A DNA stretch of 64,000 nucleotides, from positions 8,113,717-8,177,716 of the forward strand of contig NZ_AP018290.1 in NCBI RefSeq assembly GCF_002368415.1, written 5' to 3'. The position numbers and the translations under genes were made by a program. This stretch comes from Calothrix sp. NIES-4105 (GTDB lineage: Bacteria > Cyanobacteriota > Cyanobacteriia > Cyanobacteriales > Nostocaceae). The notes under the pieces are model-generated. The model made no database searches. It was given only the letters and a program-made list of their open reading frames with translations, and had not been told where the DNA came from. Positions 45,729-56,451 of the stretch are shown piece after piece; position 1 is the stretch's first letter; the number at the start of each line of letters is the position of its first letter.

Positions 45729-46033
45729 AGTTTTAACAATCGAAGATTAACTATATTTATATAGTTAGATAGTAACCTACCTCTATAATTATTTCTTCGT
45801 GCCTTTTGTGTACGAGTGTGGTTGATCCCATTAAATATGATGAGTTAATTAGCAACGGCGCCACTTTGTTTACCAAATAATTAATTTGTTACAAATAAAG
45901 ATTCGTTATATAAAATCACCTATCCGTTACATCCGTTCATATCCGTTGCCAACTCTTCTCTGTGCCCTCTGCGCCTCTGTGGTAAAAATAATTACTTGAA
46001 AGCACAGGCAGGGATGCCTGTGCCACAAGATGA
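45729..46033. repeat. 305-bp spacer of dispersed repeats
   Basis: Tandem CCGTTACATCCGTTCATATC (about 45929-45955), a CTCTGTG repeat (45957-45990), and a hairpin GCACAGGCA-GGGA-TGCCTGTGC (46002-46023) 10 bp after the end of glutamate synthase. The hairpin may terminate that gene (minus strand). Confidence 0.6.
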
Positions 46034-49000
46034 TTATACAGAGCTTAGTTGTTTTTCCTCTTGGGACTTAGCTTCTAAAGTTTCAGCTTCAGAAGGTGGA
46101 ACCAACTGCCAGAATTTAGGTAAGTATGAGTGCCAGTTGTCCAAAATCATTTGCGCTTTTGGTGAGTTTGTACGTTGTGCGTGTGCTGCTATTAAATCAC
46201 GCAGTTGTTTTTCACCTGCAGTCGATACAACTCGCTGAATTTTGACGATTTCTTTGTTAACTAGTTCGGCAAAGTTCCCAGACTCGTCTAAGAAATATCC
46301 TAATCCGCCAGTCATACCTGCTGCTACGTTACGCCCAACTTTACCAAGCACTACTACTACACCACCAGTCATGTATTCGCAACAGTGATCCCCGGCGCCT
46401 TCAATAACTGCAGTCGCTTTGGAGTTACGCACGGCAAAGCGTTCTCCTGCTAAACCATTGGCATATAAGAACCCACCAGTGGCGCCATATAAACAGGTAT
46501 TGCCAATAATCACGTTTTGTGATGCGTCATAATTGGCATTACTCATTGGTTTAATGATTATTTCCCCACCGTTCATGCCTTTACCAACGTAATCGTTAGC
46601 TTCTCCTTCTAAAGTGAGAATCATACCCGGAAGGTTAAATGCACCAAAGCTTTGTCCAATGCTGCCGTTTAAGTTGAGGTTAATTTGACCTTCAAAACCA
46701 TTATCGCCGTACTGCGATGCTATTCTTCCTGCTAAACGCGCGCCAACTGTTCGGTCGGTGTTAACGATATTTATTGTCTTAGTAACAGCAGATTGGTTAT
46801 TAATTGCGGCTTGAATTTCAGCCGACTCAATTAATTCATCATCTACAACTGTACCGTTACTATGAACTTCTTCATGCTGTAACCAGTCACGGTTATGTCG
46901 CGCGTCGGGTAAATTTGTTAAGCAGTCGAGGTTGAGCGCTTGTGTTTTGGTTAAATGCGTTTCGGCACGTGTTGTTAACAAGTCCGCGCGTCCTACAACT
47001 TCCAACAGCGAACGATATCCTAAGCGCGCTAATAAACTACGAACTTCTTCTGCAATAAAGTAGAAGAAATTTACAACATGCTCAGGCATTCCATTAAACC
47101 GCTTCCGCAGTTCTTCTTTTTGCGAAGCTACGCCAACAGGACAATTGTTAGTATGGCAAATTCGTGCCATTATACAACCTTCGGCAATCATCGCAATTGA
47201 GCCAAACCCAAATTCTTCGGCGCCCATCAAAGCACCCATTAAGACATCCCAACCGCTCTTTAAACCACCATCCACACGCAAAATTACTCGGTCGCGCAGT
47301 TGATTTTGCATCAATACACGGTGAACTTCGCTTAAACCGAGTTCCCACGGTGAACCAGCGTGCTTAATCGAACTTAGTGGTGAGGCACCTGTTCCGCCAT
47401 CGTGTCCAGAAATTTGAATAATATCAGCATTGGCTTTAGCCACACCTGCAGCAATAGTACCAATACCAATTTCGGCGACTAATTTTACAGATACTTGAGC
47501 TTTCGGGTTAATTTGGTGCAAGTCAAAAATTAACTGCGCCAAATCTTCGATTGAATAAATATCGTGATGTGGTGGTGGAGAAATCAAAGTTACACCGGGT
47601 TTTGATCGACGTAACATCGCGATATATTGGCTAACTTTTGGCCCTGGTAACTGTCCACCTTCACCCGGCTTGGCACCTTGAGCAATTTTAATTTCGATTT
47701 GCTTCGCACTCATTAAGTACTCAGGTGTTACACCAAATCTTCCTGATGCGACTTGTTTAATCGAACTGGCTGCTTTATCACCATTACGTAACCCTTTGAG
47801 GTGAGGTAAAGTTGCTGATAACCCCGATGCATCAACGTCATCTAACACTTTATATCGTACTGGGTCTTCTCCACCTTCACCAGAATTCGACTTACCACCA
47901 ATACGGTTCATCGCTATAGCTAAGGTTTCGTGCGCTTCTCTAGATAAGGCGCCTAATGACATTCCACCAGTGCAAAACCGCTTCACAATTTCGCTAACAG
48001 GTTCAACTTCTTCAATAGATATAGGTTGTCTATCACTTTGGAAGTCTAACAAATCGCGCAATGCTGTAATTGGTCGGTTTTGCAGGTGCTTTTGGTAAAC
48101 TTCGTAGTGGTCATATTGTTTGCCATCGACTGCTTTGTGCAACGCTTTGGCGAGTTCTGGGCTGTTCATGTGGTACTCACCACCAGGACGATATTGAACG
48201 AAGCCCAAATTTTCGAGTTTTTTGACGTTGAGTTCAGGGAAGGCTTTCGAGTGGAATGATAATACTTCTTGCGCGAGTTCTTTCAAACTTAGTCCGCCAA
48301 TGCGTGAAGTTGTACCCCGGAAACCTAACTCTAACAAATCTGCACCAATACCAATTGCCTCAAAAATTTGTGCAGCTTGGTAACTTGAAAGCAGCGAAAT
48401 TCCCATTTTAGACAGAATTTTGAGTAAGCCAGCTTCCACAGCTTTACAGTAATTATTCTGTGCTTTCTCTAAACTCATTGCGCTGATTTTACCGCGCTCC
48501 ATAAATTGCTGTGTTCTAGGGTCTGTCCACCAATCTTGAACTGTCTGCAATGCCATATAAGGACAAACTGCATCGACTCCGTAGCCAATTAGACAAGCAA
48601 AGTGGTGCGTACTCCAACACTGAGCAGTATTTATTATCAGTGATGCCTTTGTTCGTAATCCTTGACTAATTAGGTAATGGTGAACGGCGCCAACTGCTAA
48701 TAACGGCGGAATGTAAGTATGTTCTGTACCAATCGCGACGTTATCATCCTCACGGTCACTAAGTATCAAAATCTCGGCGCCTTCTTTTACAACTTCTGCC
48801 GCTTTGATTTGTAAAGCACGAACTGCTGCTTCTAAACCATCTGGCCCAGATGCAATTTCAAACAACGTTGATAACTCAACAGTTTTGAAAGAAGAGTGTT
48901 TAATAAGTTCTAACTCAGCATTTTTGAGAACAGGTGAGTCTAACTTTAAGCGACGTGCATATTCTGGTTTTGGGTCTAATAAATTACCGCGCGCACCCAA

Positions 49001-50779
49001 TTCCACTTTTAGCGACATTACCAAACTTTCACGCAAAGGGTCAATCGCCGGGTTAGTCACCTGCGCGAACCGCTGCTTGAAGTAATCATACAAAAGGTGT
49101 GGTTTAGAAGAAAGGATAGCCAAGGGAATATCGTCACCCATACAGAAAGTAGGCTCTTTTCCTTCCTGTGCCATTGGCTGGATAACCATTTCAACATCTT
49201 CGGTAGTGTAGCCAAAAGCTATTTGCTGTCTTAATAGACTTTGACGGTCTATATCTTGACCAATATTTGTTTGATACCCACTACCATTGCCATTTCCATT
49301 TCCATTTCCATTACCGTTACCGTTACCATTCCCATTAGTCGAGTGACCAGCTTTTAATGACTTTAAATCTTGACGGTGATTAAGTAACCACTCTCCATAA
49401 GGACGCTTTTGAGCAATACGCTGTTTAATTTCCCAGTTTTTAAGTATCTCATTCGTTTCCAGGTCAACAGCAATCATTTGCCCAGGTCCCAAACGACCTT
49501 TTTCGATAATGCTTTCTTCTGGGAAGTTAACTACACCTGCTTCTGAAGCAACAACAATATAGTCATCTTTTGTAATGCAGTAACGTGCTGGTCTTAACCC
49601 GTTACGGTCGAGAGTGGCGCCGACTTTACGTCCATCACCAAATACTAACAGCGCTGGACCATCCCAAGCTTCCTGCATTCCACTGTAATATTCGTAAAAA
49701 TCAACTATTTCTGGATAGTCATTTAAAGAAGGCTGATTATTATACGCTTCTGGAACCATTATCATCAACGCTTCCAGCGGGCTGCGACCCGAACGTACTA
49801 GCACTTCTAAGACATTATCTAGGGTTGCAGAGTCGCTATTATCAATTTGAACAAACGGTTTAAGTTCATCGAAACGTGAACCCCAAACTGGATGGCTTAA
49901 ACTTTGTTCGCGCGCCATCATCCAGTTTATATTACCTAACAAAGTATTGATTTCGCCGTTATGCCCTAATAAACGCATTGGCTGCGCTAAAGGCCATTTT
50001 GGCATTGTGTTTGTACTAAAACGACGGTGGTATACTGCGAAAGAACTTTTGTAAGTGGGTTGTTTCAAGTCAGTATAAAATTCACCCAAAACTGCCGAAC
50101 GTACCATGCCTTTGTAAACAATGGTGCGGCTCGACAACGAAGCAATATAAAAGTCTTCTTGAGATGCATTTTGTGCAATATTGTTTTGTACAGCTTTGAA
50201 GATGCGACGGCGAGCAATATAAAGCTGTTGCTCCAATTCGTTACCGCTATGTACTTCTGAAACTAACAAAACTTGCTCAATACGCGGAAGGTGAAGGCGC
50301 GCTTGTATGCCGAGTAAGTCGGGTTGTACTGGCACTACTCGCCAGCCCAGTACAGTCAGTTGTTCAGATGATGCGATTTTCTCAAAAGTTGAGCGCGCGT
50401 CATTAGCTGCTTGAGTTTCTTGTGGTAAGAAAATCATTCCAACAGCATATTTATTAGTATTGCAGCCGAATGGTAACTCAAACTCAGTAAGGAACAATTC
50501 CCAAGGAATAGCGGTCAAAAGTCCTGCACCATCACCAGAGTCAGAGTCTGCGCTGCATCCACCACGGTGTTCTAAACAAGTTAAAGCTTGCAAGGCTTTT
50601 TCAACTAATTCGTGACTTGCTTGGTTTTGACGCTGGGCAATAAAACCCACACCACAAGCATCACGTTCTTCTACCAACCACCTTTGTCCCTGGTACGTAC
50701 ACCTATTAGGAGCATCTGAATTTTGTAAGAAAGCCGAATTTGTCATACTGCCAGATTGATTAATTGCATCGTTGCTCAT
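46034..50779 (-). CDS. gltB: Glutamate synthase large subunit, ferredoxin-dependent type
   Basis: 1,581 residues (also called glsF/gltS in cyanobacteria). It forms two glutamates from glutamine and 2-oxoglutarate. Class II amidotransferase domain starts at Cys42 ([12 protein letters not shown]) after a 41-residue propeptide; central domain; FMN-binding synthase domain with [10 protein letters not shown] and [18 protein letters not shown]; 3Fe-4S Cys cluster [16 protein letters not shown] (about 1195-1210); C-terminal beta-helix domain [14 protein letters not shown]. Slightly longer than usual because of a Asn-Gly repeat (about 480-500) in the amidotransferase-central region. No small (NADPH) subunit is adjacent, which fits the ferredoxin type. 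Confidence 0.95.
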   Translation of the reverse strand: MSNDAINQSGSMTNSAFLQNSDAPNRCTYQGQRWLVEERDACGVGFIAQRQNQASHELVEKALQALTCLEHRGGCSADSDSGDGAGLLTAIPWELFLTEFELPFGCNTNKYAVGMIFLPQETQAANDARSTFEKIASSEQLTVLGWRVVPVQPDLLGIQARLHLPRIEQVLLVSEVHSGNELEQQLYIARRRIFKAVQNNIAQNASQEDFYIASLSSRTIVYKGMVRSAVLGEFYTDLKQPTYKSSFAVYHRRFSTNTMPKWPLAQPMRLLGHNGEINTLLGNINWMMAREQSLSHPVWGSRFDELKPFVQIDNSDSATLDNVLEVLVRSGRSPLEALMIMVPEAYNNQPSLNDYPEIVDFYEYYSGMQEAWDGPALLVFGDGRKVGATLDRNGLRPARYCITKDDYIVVASEAGVVNFPEESIIEKGRLGPGQMIAVDLETNEILKNWEIKQRIAQKRPYGEWLLNHRQDLKSLKAGHSTNGNGNGNGNGNGNGNGNGSGYQTNIGQDIDRQSLLRQQIAFGYTTEDVEMVIQPMAQEGKEPTFCMGDDIPLAILSSKPHLLYDYFKQRFAQVTNPAIDPLRESLVMSLKVELGARGNLLDPKPEYARRLKLDSPVLKNAELELIKHSSFKTVELSTLFEIASGPDGLEAAVRALQIKAAEVVKEGAEILILSDREDDNVAIGTEHTYIPPLLAVGAVHHYLISQGLRTKASLIINTAQCWSTHHFACLIGYGVDAVCPYMALQTVQDWWTDPRTQQFMERGKISAMSLEKAQNNYCKAVEAGLLKILSKMGISLLSSYQAAQIFEAIGIGADLLELGFRGTTSRIGGLSLKELAQEVLSFHSKAFPELNVKKLENLGFVQYRPGGEYHMNSPELAKALHKAVDGKQYDHYEVYQKHLQNRPITALRDLLDFQSDRQPISIEEVEPVSEIVKRFCTGGMSLGALSREAHETLAIAMNRIGGKSNSGEGGEDPVRYKVLDDVDASGLSATLPHLKGLRNGDKAASSIKQVASGRFGVTPEYLMSAKQIEIKIAQGAKPGEGGQLPGPKVSQYIAMLRRSKPGVTLISPPPHHDIYSIEDLAQLIFDLHQINPKAQVSVKLVAEIGIGTIAAGVAKANADIIQISGHDGGTGASPLSSIKHAGSPWELGLSEVHRVLMQNQLRDRVILRVDGGLKSGWDVLMGALMGAEEFGFGSIAMIAEGCIMARICHTNNCPVGVASQKEELRKRFNGMPEHVVNFFYFIAEEVRSLLARLGYRSLLEVVGRADLLTTRAETHLTKTQALNLDCLTNLPDARHNRDWLQHEEVHSNGTVVDDELIESAEIQAAINNQSAVTKTINIVNTDRTVGARLAGRIASQYGDNGFEGQINLNLNGSIGQSFGAFNLPGMILTLEGEANDYVGKGMNGGEIIIKPMSNANYDASQNVIIGNTCLYGATGGFLYANGLAGERFAVRNSKATAVIEGAGDHCCEYMTGGVVVVLGKVGRNVAAGMTGGLGYFLDESGNFAELVNKEIVKIQRVVSTAGEKQLRDLIAAHAQRTNSPKAQMILDNWHSYLPKFWQLVPPSEAETLEAKSQEEKQLSSV
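49283..49335 (-). repeat. Hexanucleotide microsatellite coding (Asn-Gly)n in glutamate synthase
   Basis: About nine imperfect hexamers CCATTN/CCGTTA on the plus strand translate, on the minus strand, to alternating Asn and Gly. Hexamer slippage keeps the frame. It falls in a variable surface linker of the enzyme. Confidence 0.8.
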
Positions 50780-51524
50780 AGAATGTCCCTGATACAGGTC
50801 TTTGTATTTTTTTACGCTTTTACCTTACTAATTTTCTATTCACGTCAACGATGGAGAAATACTGAATCGAAGCGTGATTTAGAAAAAAAAATTCTAACTT
50901 CGGGTTCAATTTAACTTTTTACCCGTGTTAAAATTGTACGCACTATTTTTTTGACATCATACTGAGTTCTACAAGCTACTTGTTGGCCTTTATAGTAGTT
51001 TTTGGTTTATGGCAGTAAAGTCAACGTATTTTTTCAAGTTTATTTTTTAATGAATGTACAGAGTATAGTTTACGACTTTACCGTGTACCAATTCACATTT
51101 TATACTTTACTGGTTGTAAAACTGGAAAATGCCTCATCTATGGACAAAATTCAGCGTATTACAATACATACCCATTTGACAATTCCTAGCTATAACTTTC
51201 ATAACTCTAGCTAATACATTAGCCCCTGTGACTGATACTACTACCAAATTTACCGAACACACTTTGTGGCAACTATCAATGAGATAGAACCACGACGCAT
51301 CAATAGTTAAGACTATCTAGATTGCTTTTGCACACGCTTTTTACCACAAAGAGCGTTTTACTTGTACTGGTAGTGGAATTACTGGTTTGGCTTATAGAGA
51401 TAAAAGCCCATATTTACATTATCATGTTCTTTCACAAAAATAATGTCAATATTTTTTGACATTCGATGAAAATTTGTAACATGGTTAGCTTTGAAGAATT
51501 AGTCGATATTAGTAGTAAAAGATA
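50780..51524. other. 745-bp divergent gene-poor region
   Basis: Upstream of both glutamate synthase (minus) and the phosphodiester glycosidase (plus). A frame at 51002-51214 has no coding character. An 8-bp inverted repeat is at 51442-51463. I looked for an NtcA site (GTA-N8-TAC) near the glutamate synthase start and found only poor versions such as GTTAAAATTGTAC near 50926, so no site is claimed. Confidence 0.4.
51442..51463 (+). promoter_or_regulatory. Inverted repeat upstream of the phosphodiester glycosidase gene
   Basis: AATGTCAA-TATTTT-TTGACATT, perfect 8-bp arms, 61 bp before the ATG. The right arm could overlap a -35 (TTGACA). Possible operator; no regulator known. Confidence 0.35.
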
Positions 51525-53621
51525 ATGTCTGAACAGAAAAATTACGTAGTTAAAAGTATTTTTAAAATGGTAAGCAAAGCTACAGATAAAGCTGTGATAA
51601 AGCTTTTTAAGGTTTCGATGCTATCAATACTGCCAGTTGCCCTATGTTTAATAACGAACACAAACGGCGCCTTAGCCCAGCCACAAACATCACCAACACC
51701 AGTACCAACCCCAACCTTACCACCAAACCCTATACCCGTAACGAAAGTTCAAGGCGCCACCGCATACGGTAATCAAATTTCTCTCAACGGTCGAGTCGTC
51801 TCAGGCATCTGGTTTACACGCGCGGCAAGTAAAAGTCAATTTACTACGCATATTGCGGATGGAACATTACGAACTCTAATTGGCTTAGACTTGTTAGACA
51901 CAAATAACCCAACAAAGCAACCTGTAGGATGGTTTTCTTCGTATGCTAAACCACAGGTTCTTAACGCCAAGTTAATAGGAAATTATCGTTATTTAGATGT
52001 TACGCGATTAGCCCAAACATCCGGATGGCAAATGACAAGCCAAGGTAACATATTAACGATAATCACTCCCAACGCCAAAATTACAGATATTCGTGAAAGC
52101 GAACTACTACTTCCAAAACCACCAATTAACCCACAAACTAACTCGCAACCAAATAACAATAGCGGAAAATTTATTACTATTAACCTTGACCGTCCAACAC
52201 CTTGGGTTGTTAGGCAAGAACCACCAGCCAAGCGCGTCGTAGACCCAGATGCTGTTAACCCTCAACCAACAGCACCTCCAGGTCGCGAGTGGACAATTAT
52301 TTTAGATGGTATTGCTACGAGCGCTTTAGTTCAACGCTATACACCTGTACCAGCACCTGTACCAGTACCCGTACCAAACTCACCAATACAACTTCTTAAA
52401 CAATTACAGTTACCATTACCTCTACCCGCTCCCGTACCACCAACACCACAACCTGCACCAGAACCGACAATTAAACAAGTTGAGGTAGTTAATAATCAAA
52501 CTTTAATTCGTATAAACGTTCCATTTGGTTTTGCACCTCGTATTCAACCAAACGCAGCTAATAGCTTGACGGTGGAAATCCGTCCCGACGCATTAGTGCC
52601 TCGTAATATTACATGGGCGCCTTCTTTAGTTTGGAGGCAACGGTGGGTAAACTTGGGGCAAGAAAGTTTTCCGATAATTTCTCTAGAAATAAATCCTCGC
52701 AATGCTGAAATTAGACCGATAGTAAGCAACCCGAATACAGTTATAGGTACTGCACCTTTAATGCAAACCGCACAGAGTTATTTAGCCGTAGCTGGAATTA
52801 ACGGTGGTTATTTTAACCGTAATAATCGATACCCTCTTGGTGCAATTCGCGATCGGGGACAATGGTTATCTAGTCCAATACTAAATCGAGGCGCCATCGC
52901 ATGGAATAATTCCGGGCAGTTTTACGTAGGTAGACTTACTTTACAAGAAACATTAATTACTAGTAATAATCAACGTCTACCAGTACTTTTCTTGAATAGT
53001 GGCTACGCACAAGCAGGAATAGCACGTTACACTCCAGCTTGGGGTACTACGTATACTCCGATAACCGATAATGAAATAATCATTGTTGTTCAAAAAAATC
53101 AGATTGCGAATCAATATTTAGCGCCCAAAGCAGGACAAACACCAGTTTTAATCCCGTCGGACGGTTATTTACTGACTTTACGTGGGAATGCTTCGAGTAA
53201 TCTCAGCTTCTTACCAGTAGGCGCCACATTAAATATTAGTAGCGAAACTTTACCGCGCGAATTTAACCGTTTTCCCAATATTATCGGCGCCGGACCACTG
53301 CTAGTGCAAAATCGTCAAGTAGTTCTTGATGCCAAAGCAGAAAAATTTAGCGATGCTTTTATCGCTGAAAAAGCAGTTCGTAGCGGCATTTGTACAACTG
53401 CAACCGGGAACGTGATGATCACCTCAACATCGAACCGCGCTTTCGGTGCTGGGCCAACATTAGCTGAACATGCTCAACTTATGCAGCTTTTAGGATGTGT
53501 AAACGCCTTAAATTTAGACGGAGGTAGTTCCACAACTATTTATCTAGGAGGCCAAATTATCGACCGTGCCCCTAATACAGCCGCGCGTGTTCACAATGGC
53601 ATAGGCATTTTTATCAAGTAG
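51525..53621 (+). CDS. Exported phosphodiester glycosidase family (NAGPA-domain) protein
   Basis: 698 residues. Signal peptide with long n-region (about 1-51, ending GALAQ); Pro-rich spacer PTPVPTPTLPPNPIPVTK; a strand-rich region with copper-amine-oxidase-like repeats (about 75-180); second Pro-rich run (about 270-315); a further strand-rich region; and the NAGPA domain (about 395-698) with AVAGINGGYFN, IGAGPLLVQNRQ and ALNLDGGSSTTIYLGG. Family members remove GlcNAc from phosphodiesters or act on exopolysaccharides. The stop codon and last Lys codon lie in a GTAGAGACG palindrome. Confidence 0.85.
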   Translation: MSEQKNYVVKSIFKMVSKATDKAVIKLFKVSMLSILPVALCLITNTNGALAQPQTSPTPVPTPTLPPNPIPVTKVQGATAYGNQISLNGRVVSGIWFTRAASKSQFTTHIADGTLRTLIGLDLLDTNNPTKQPVGWFSSYAKPQVLNAKLIGNYRYLDVTRLAQTSGWQMTSQGNILTIITPNAKITDIRESELLLPKPPINPQTNSQPNNNSGKFITINLDRPTPWVVRQEPPAKRVVDPDAVNPQPTAPPGREWTIILDGIATSALVQRYTPVPAPVPVPVPNSPIQLLKQLQLPLPLPAPVPPTPQPAPEPTIKQVEVVNNQTLIRINVPFGFAPRIQPNAANSLTVEIRPDALVPRNITWAPSLVWRQRWVNLGQESFPIISLEINPRNAEIRPIVSNPNTVIGTAPLMQTAQSYLAVAGINGGYFNRNNRYPLGAIRDRGQWLSSPILNRGAIAWNNSGQFYVGRLTLQETLITSNNQRLPVLFLNSGYAQAGIARYTPAWGTTYTPITDNEIIIVVQKNQIANQYLAPKAGQTPVLIPSDGYLLTLRGNASSNLSFLPVGATLNISSETLPREFNRFPNIIGAGPLLVQNRQVVLDAKAEKFSDAFIAEKAVRSGICTTATGNVMITSTSNRAFGAGPTLAEHAQLMQLLGCVNALNLDGGSSTTIYLGGQIIDRAPNTAARVHNGIGIFIK

Positions 53622-53645
53622 AGACGCGATTAATCGCGTCTCTAC
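53618..53645. repeat. 28-bp perfect palindrome of the GTAGAGACG family
   Basis: GTAGAGACGCGATT and AATCGCGTCTCTAC. It holds the stop codon of the glycosidase gene, so it can serve as its terminator. Confidence 0.75.
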
Positions 53646-53895
53646 AGTAGTAGGCACGGCACTGCCCACCTTACAACTGCACTCAGCACTCAAAACTTTT
53701 TAGAAAATTCATAAAGACTTAGTGTAGATACGGTAAAAGTATAAGGTGCTTAATACACAGTTAGTGTTGGTTTTGTTATCTTTACCAAGGGTGACTAAAT
53801 TGTGAATTCTACGGTTGCGATATTGCATCATGTTTCTTGATCAATAAGTTAGTAAGTAAAAAATTTTGTCTATGTCTCCTAAAAAAGAGGTTCTT

Positions 53896-54315
53896 ATGGC
53901 TACTGAAGCAGCACAAGTTAACATGTCTTTACCTACAGCAGTCACCTCAAGAGGTGTTGCGGCTACAGAGTTACGTCCTTGGGGTTCGTTCACGATTTTA
54001 GAAGAAGGTCGCGGTTACAAAATCAAGCGTATTGAAGTAAAACCAGGGCACCGTCTCAGCTTACAAATGCACCATCACCGTAGCGAACACTGGATAGTTG
54101 TTTCTGGTACTGCTAAAGTTGTTTGTGCGGAACAAGAAATTTTACTCAGCAACAACCAATCTACCTATGTTCCTCAATGTACTGCACACCGCTTAGAAAA
54201 TCCTGGTGTCATTCCTTTGGTTTTGATTGAAGTACAAAATGGAGAGTATTTGGGCGAAGACGATATTATTCGCTTCCAAGACGATTACGCGCGTACCGAA
54301 AAGACCAGCCAGTAA
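53896..54315 (+). CDS. Cupin, mannose-6-phosphate isomerase type II-like
   Basis: 139 residues from ATG at 53896, with AAAGAGG 5 bases upstream; a longer TTG frame (53866) is rejected. ELRPWGSFTILEEGRGYKIKRIEVKPG and LSLQMHHHRSEHWIVVSGTA form the ManC/type II PMI cupin; His residues in MHHHRSEHW bind the metal, and GTAHRLENPG-like TAHRLENPGVIPLVLIEVQNG closes the barrel. It lacks the nucleotidyltransferase domain present in fused ManC. Likely converts mannose 6-phosphate and fructose 6-phosphate. Confidence 0.88.
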   Translation: MATEAAQVNMSLPTAVTSRGVAATELRPWGSFTILEEGRGYKIKRIEVKPGHRLSLQMHHHRSEHWIVVSGTAKVVCAEQEILLSNNQSTYVPQCTAHRLENPGVIPLVLIEVQNGEYLGEDDIIRFQDDYARTEKTSQ

Positions 54316-54356
54316 GTTATAAAAAACTTCAGTTTTTTAAATTCAAATTGTTCTGT

Positions 54357-54383
54357 AACCCATCTTAAAATTAAAGATGGGTT
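54357..54383 (+). terminator. Hairpin after the cupin gene
   Basis: AACCCATCTT (54357-54366) and AAGATGGGTT (54374-54383), loop 7. Perfect 10-bp stem; T run is short. Confidence 0.6.
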
Positions 54384-54399
54384 TCGATCTTAAAAGAGC

Positions 54400-54765
54400 A
54401 TGATTCACTTAAGTCCAGCAGCCACATCCGAAATTAAACGATTAGAAGAGAACTTCCTGCGAGGCGCCTTCCCCCCTCTTGATACAACATCTAAGCTTTT
54501 ACAGCCACTTTGGTTTCGACTTGCCGTAAAAGTTGGCGGTTGTTCTGGGTTATATTATGATATGTCGTTCGAGCAAGATATAAACCTCGATGATATAACT
54601 TTCGTTTGTAACGGGATTCAAGTTGCTGTTGATAGTCAAAGTTCGAGCTATATTAACGGGTTAACGCTTGATTACTCAGAAGACTTGATGGGTGGCGGTT
54701 TTCGCTTTCATAACCCGCAAGCTACCTCAAGCTGTGGCTGTGGTAACTCTTTTGTTTGTTCGTAG
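54400..54765 (+). CDS. HesB/IscA-family iron-sulfur cluster assembly protein
   Basis: 121 residues. A-type carrier fold with the three conserved Cys: GGCSGLYYDM (about Cys48) and SSCGCGNSF (about Cys113 and Cys115). It carries or transfers Fe-S clusters. Contains an insert (GAFPPLDTTSKLLQPLW, about 22-38) compared with short IscA. Upstream of rpsL on the same strand, a placement found in Nostocales. Confidence 0.88.
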   Translation: MIHLSPAATSEIKRLEENFLRGAFPPLDTTSKLLQPLWFRLAVKVGGCSGLYYDMSFEQDINLDDITFVCNGIQVAVDSQSSSYINGLTLDYSEDLMGGGFRFHNPQATSSCGCGNSFVCS

Positions 54766-54791
54766 TAGGACGGAGGTCCTTCCAAATTTAT

Positions 54792-54821
54792 TTGACATAA
54801 ATAGCCATAAAAAGATATAAT
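54792..54821 (+). promoter_or_regulatory. Consensus sigma-70-type promoter for the str operon
   Basis: TTGACA (54792-54797), 18-base spacer, TATAAT (54816-54821), 52 bp upstream of the rpsL ATG. Both hexamers are perfect. Confidence 0.75.
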
Positions 54822-54873
54822 CAGGATTTGTTAAAACTAAGACCAAAATTCGCAGCTTTACACGCTGTTCAAA

Positions 54874-55257
54874 ATGCCAACAATACAGCAGCTTATAAGA
54901 ACCGAACGCGAACTCGCGCGTCAGAAAACAAAGTCACCCGCCTTGAAACAATGCCCGCAACGTCGGGGAGTTTGTACAAGGGTATTTACGACTACTCCCA
55001 AAAAACCTAATTCAGCGCTTCGCAAAGTCGCACGGGTACGATTAACTTCAGGTTTTGAAGTTACAGCGTATATTCCAGGAATTGGGCACAATTTACAAGA
55101 ACACTCGGTTGTAATGATTCGTGGTGGTCGGGTTAAAGATTTGCCTGGTGTGAGATATCACATTATTCGCGGCACATTAGATACAGCCGGAGTTAAAGAC
55201 CGTAAGCAAGGTCGCTCCAAGTACGGAACTAAGCGTCCGAAGGCTGCTGCTAAATAA
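54874..55257 (+). CDS. rpsL: 30S ribosomal protein S12
   Basis: 127 residues. [52 protein letters not shown] and [12 protein letters not shown] are conserved S12 sequence; the Lys in KKPNSALRK is the usual streptomycin-sensitive form. Sits at the decoding centre. First gene of the str operon, about 500 bp from rpsG, which is an unusually long gap. Confidence 0.97.
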   Translation: MPTIQQLIRTERELARQKTKSPALKQCPQRRGVCTRVFTTTPKKPNSALRKVARVRLTSGFEVTAYIPGIGHNLQEHSVVMIRGGRVKDLPGVRYHIIRGTLDTAGVKDRKQGRSKYGTKRPKAAAK

Positions 55258-55760
55258 ATAATTGAGGGCGCCTCGAAGCTTTAAAAAAGGCGCGGAATAC
55301 ATTTATCCTCAATTAAATAGAACTGAGCATTGCTTAAATCAACAAAAGACAGAATGCCATTTCTTTTACCCAGCAGTCTGAGCGGTCAAGTTGATTATAA
55401 AGGCTTTTACCTCTCAGATTTGCTATTAAGGGTTTATTTTATTTATTCAGGCTGTGTGACAGTGCCGTTTTTGAAGTTGTTTTGATTCATTATGGTCAAT
55501 TGCTTTATTCTTTGTTAAATTTAGTAAAGCACGCCCTTTTAAAAGTGCATTTAGCTTTTGTTAGTGCTTGGATACAGGCATAACACAGTTTGATTTCAGA
55601 AAAAATTGTATTATAATGTCGCTTTGTCTGTCTGTCTGGTTAAAGACATAAGAAAGCGCGTCGCTGCAATTAGTGGTGACAGACTTTTCGCTTCTGAAAG
55701 CAAAGTTTTCAGAGGTTGAGGTATGAATAATTGAATTCCGGTTTTATCTAAGGGTAAAGT
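55258..55760. other. 503-bp spacer between rpsL and rpsG
   Basis: GAGGGCGCCTCGAAGCTTTA followed by AAAAAGGCGCGG just after rpsL can form a hairpin. A second promoter is likely within (see 55590). No frame has coding character. The remaining sequence has no strong stem that I could fix. Confidence 0.5.
55590..55617 (+). promoter_or_regulatory. Putative promoter for rpsG-fusA-tuf
   Basis: TTGATT (55590-55595), 16-base spacer, TATAAT (55612-55617), 143 bp upstream of the rpsG ATG. It would let the distal str genes be transcribed independently of rpsL. Confidence 0.5.
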
Positions 55761-56231
55761 ATGTCTCGTCGTGGTGTTATTCAAAGGCGCCCTGTTCCGC
55801 CTGATTCTGTATTTAATAGTCGGTTAGTTAGTATGATTACTCGCCGCATTATGCGTCACGGCAAGAAATCACTAGCCGCGCGGATTGTTTATGATGCGTT
55901 AAAAACGATTGGCGACCGTACTGGTGGCGACCCTCTCGAAGTATTTGAAAAAGCAGTACGCAACGCAACACCACTTGTGGAAGTAAAAGCGCGTCGTGTT
56001 GGTGGTGCAACTTATCAAGTACCAATGGAAGTGCGTAATGAACGTGGTACAACCCTCGCGTTACGCTGGTTAGTACAATATTCTAGAGCGCGTCCCGGTC
56101 GGACTATGGCTTCTAGATTGGCTAACGAATTAATGGATGCTGCAAACGAAACAGGAAGCGCAATCAAAAAGCGCGAAGAAACTCACCGTATGGCAGAAGC
56201 GAACAAAGCTTTCGCGCATTACCGTTATTAA
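55761..56231 (+). CDS. rpsG: 30S ribosomal protein S7
   Basis: 156 residues, full length. [20 protein letters not shown], then [40 protein letters not shown] and [20 protein letters not shown] are conserved S7 sequence. Nucleates the 30S head; autogenous control of the str operon is known in E. coli, but no matching site was recognised here. Confidence 0.97.
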   Translation: MSRRGVIQRRPVPPDSVFNSRLVSMITRRIMRHGKKSLAARIVYDALKTIGDRTGGDPLEVFEKAVRNATPLVEVKARRVGGATYQVPMEVRNERGTTLALRWLVQYSRARPGRTMASRLANELMDAANETGSAIKKREETHRMAEANKAFAHYRY

Positions 56232-56280
56232 TTAGACGTTTATACCTCTATCTGAGGGCATATATTAATCGTCAACCGAT

Positions 56281-56350
56281 TTTAGATTTAAGATTTTGGA
56301 TTTTGGATTGTTTTTTAATCTAAAATTATAAATCCAAAATCTAAAATTGT
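56281..56350. repeat. TTTTAGATT-type repeat forming an inverted pair
   Basis: TTTTAGATTTAAGATTTTGG and ATCCAAAATCTAAAATT face each other around a TTTTTTAATCTAAAA core. A direct version (AGATTTTAGATTTTAGATT) lies near 37355. In the rpsG-fusA spacer. Confidence 0.6.
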
Positions 56351-56451
56351 CGGGCTATTTGTCAGTAAAATGTCGGTTTACCGTAAAATGTATAAACTTA
56401 ACAAAGTGTAATATACAAGATATTATGAGGCGAAAACTCTAGGAGGCACCT

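Noticed and set aside
47148-47367. Frames on both strands inside glutamate synthase
   Set aside because: Shadows of the strongly conserved 3Fe-4S region of the real gene.
50780-50960. NtcA binding site before glutamate synthase
   Set aside because: No GTA-N8-TAC match; the nearest sequence has the wrong spacing.
51002-51214. 70-residue plus-strand frame upstream of the phosphodiester glycosidase gene
   Set aside because: AT-driven composition with no family similarity or start signal.
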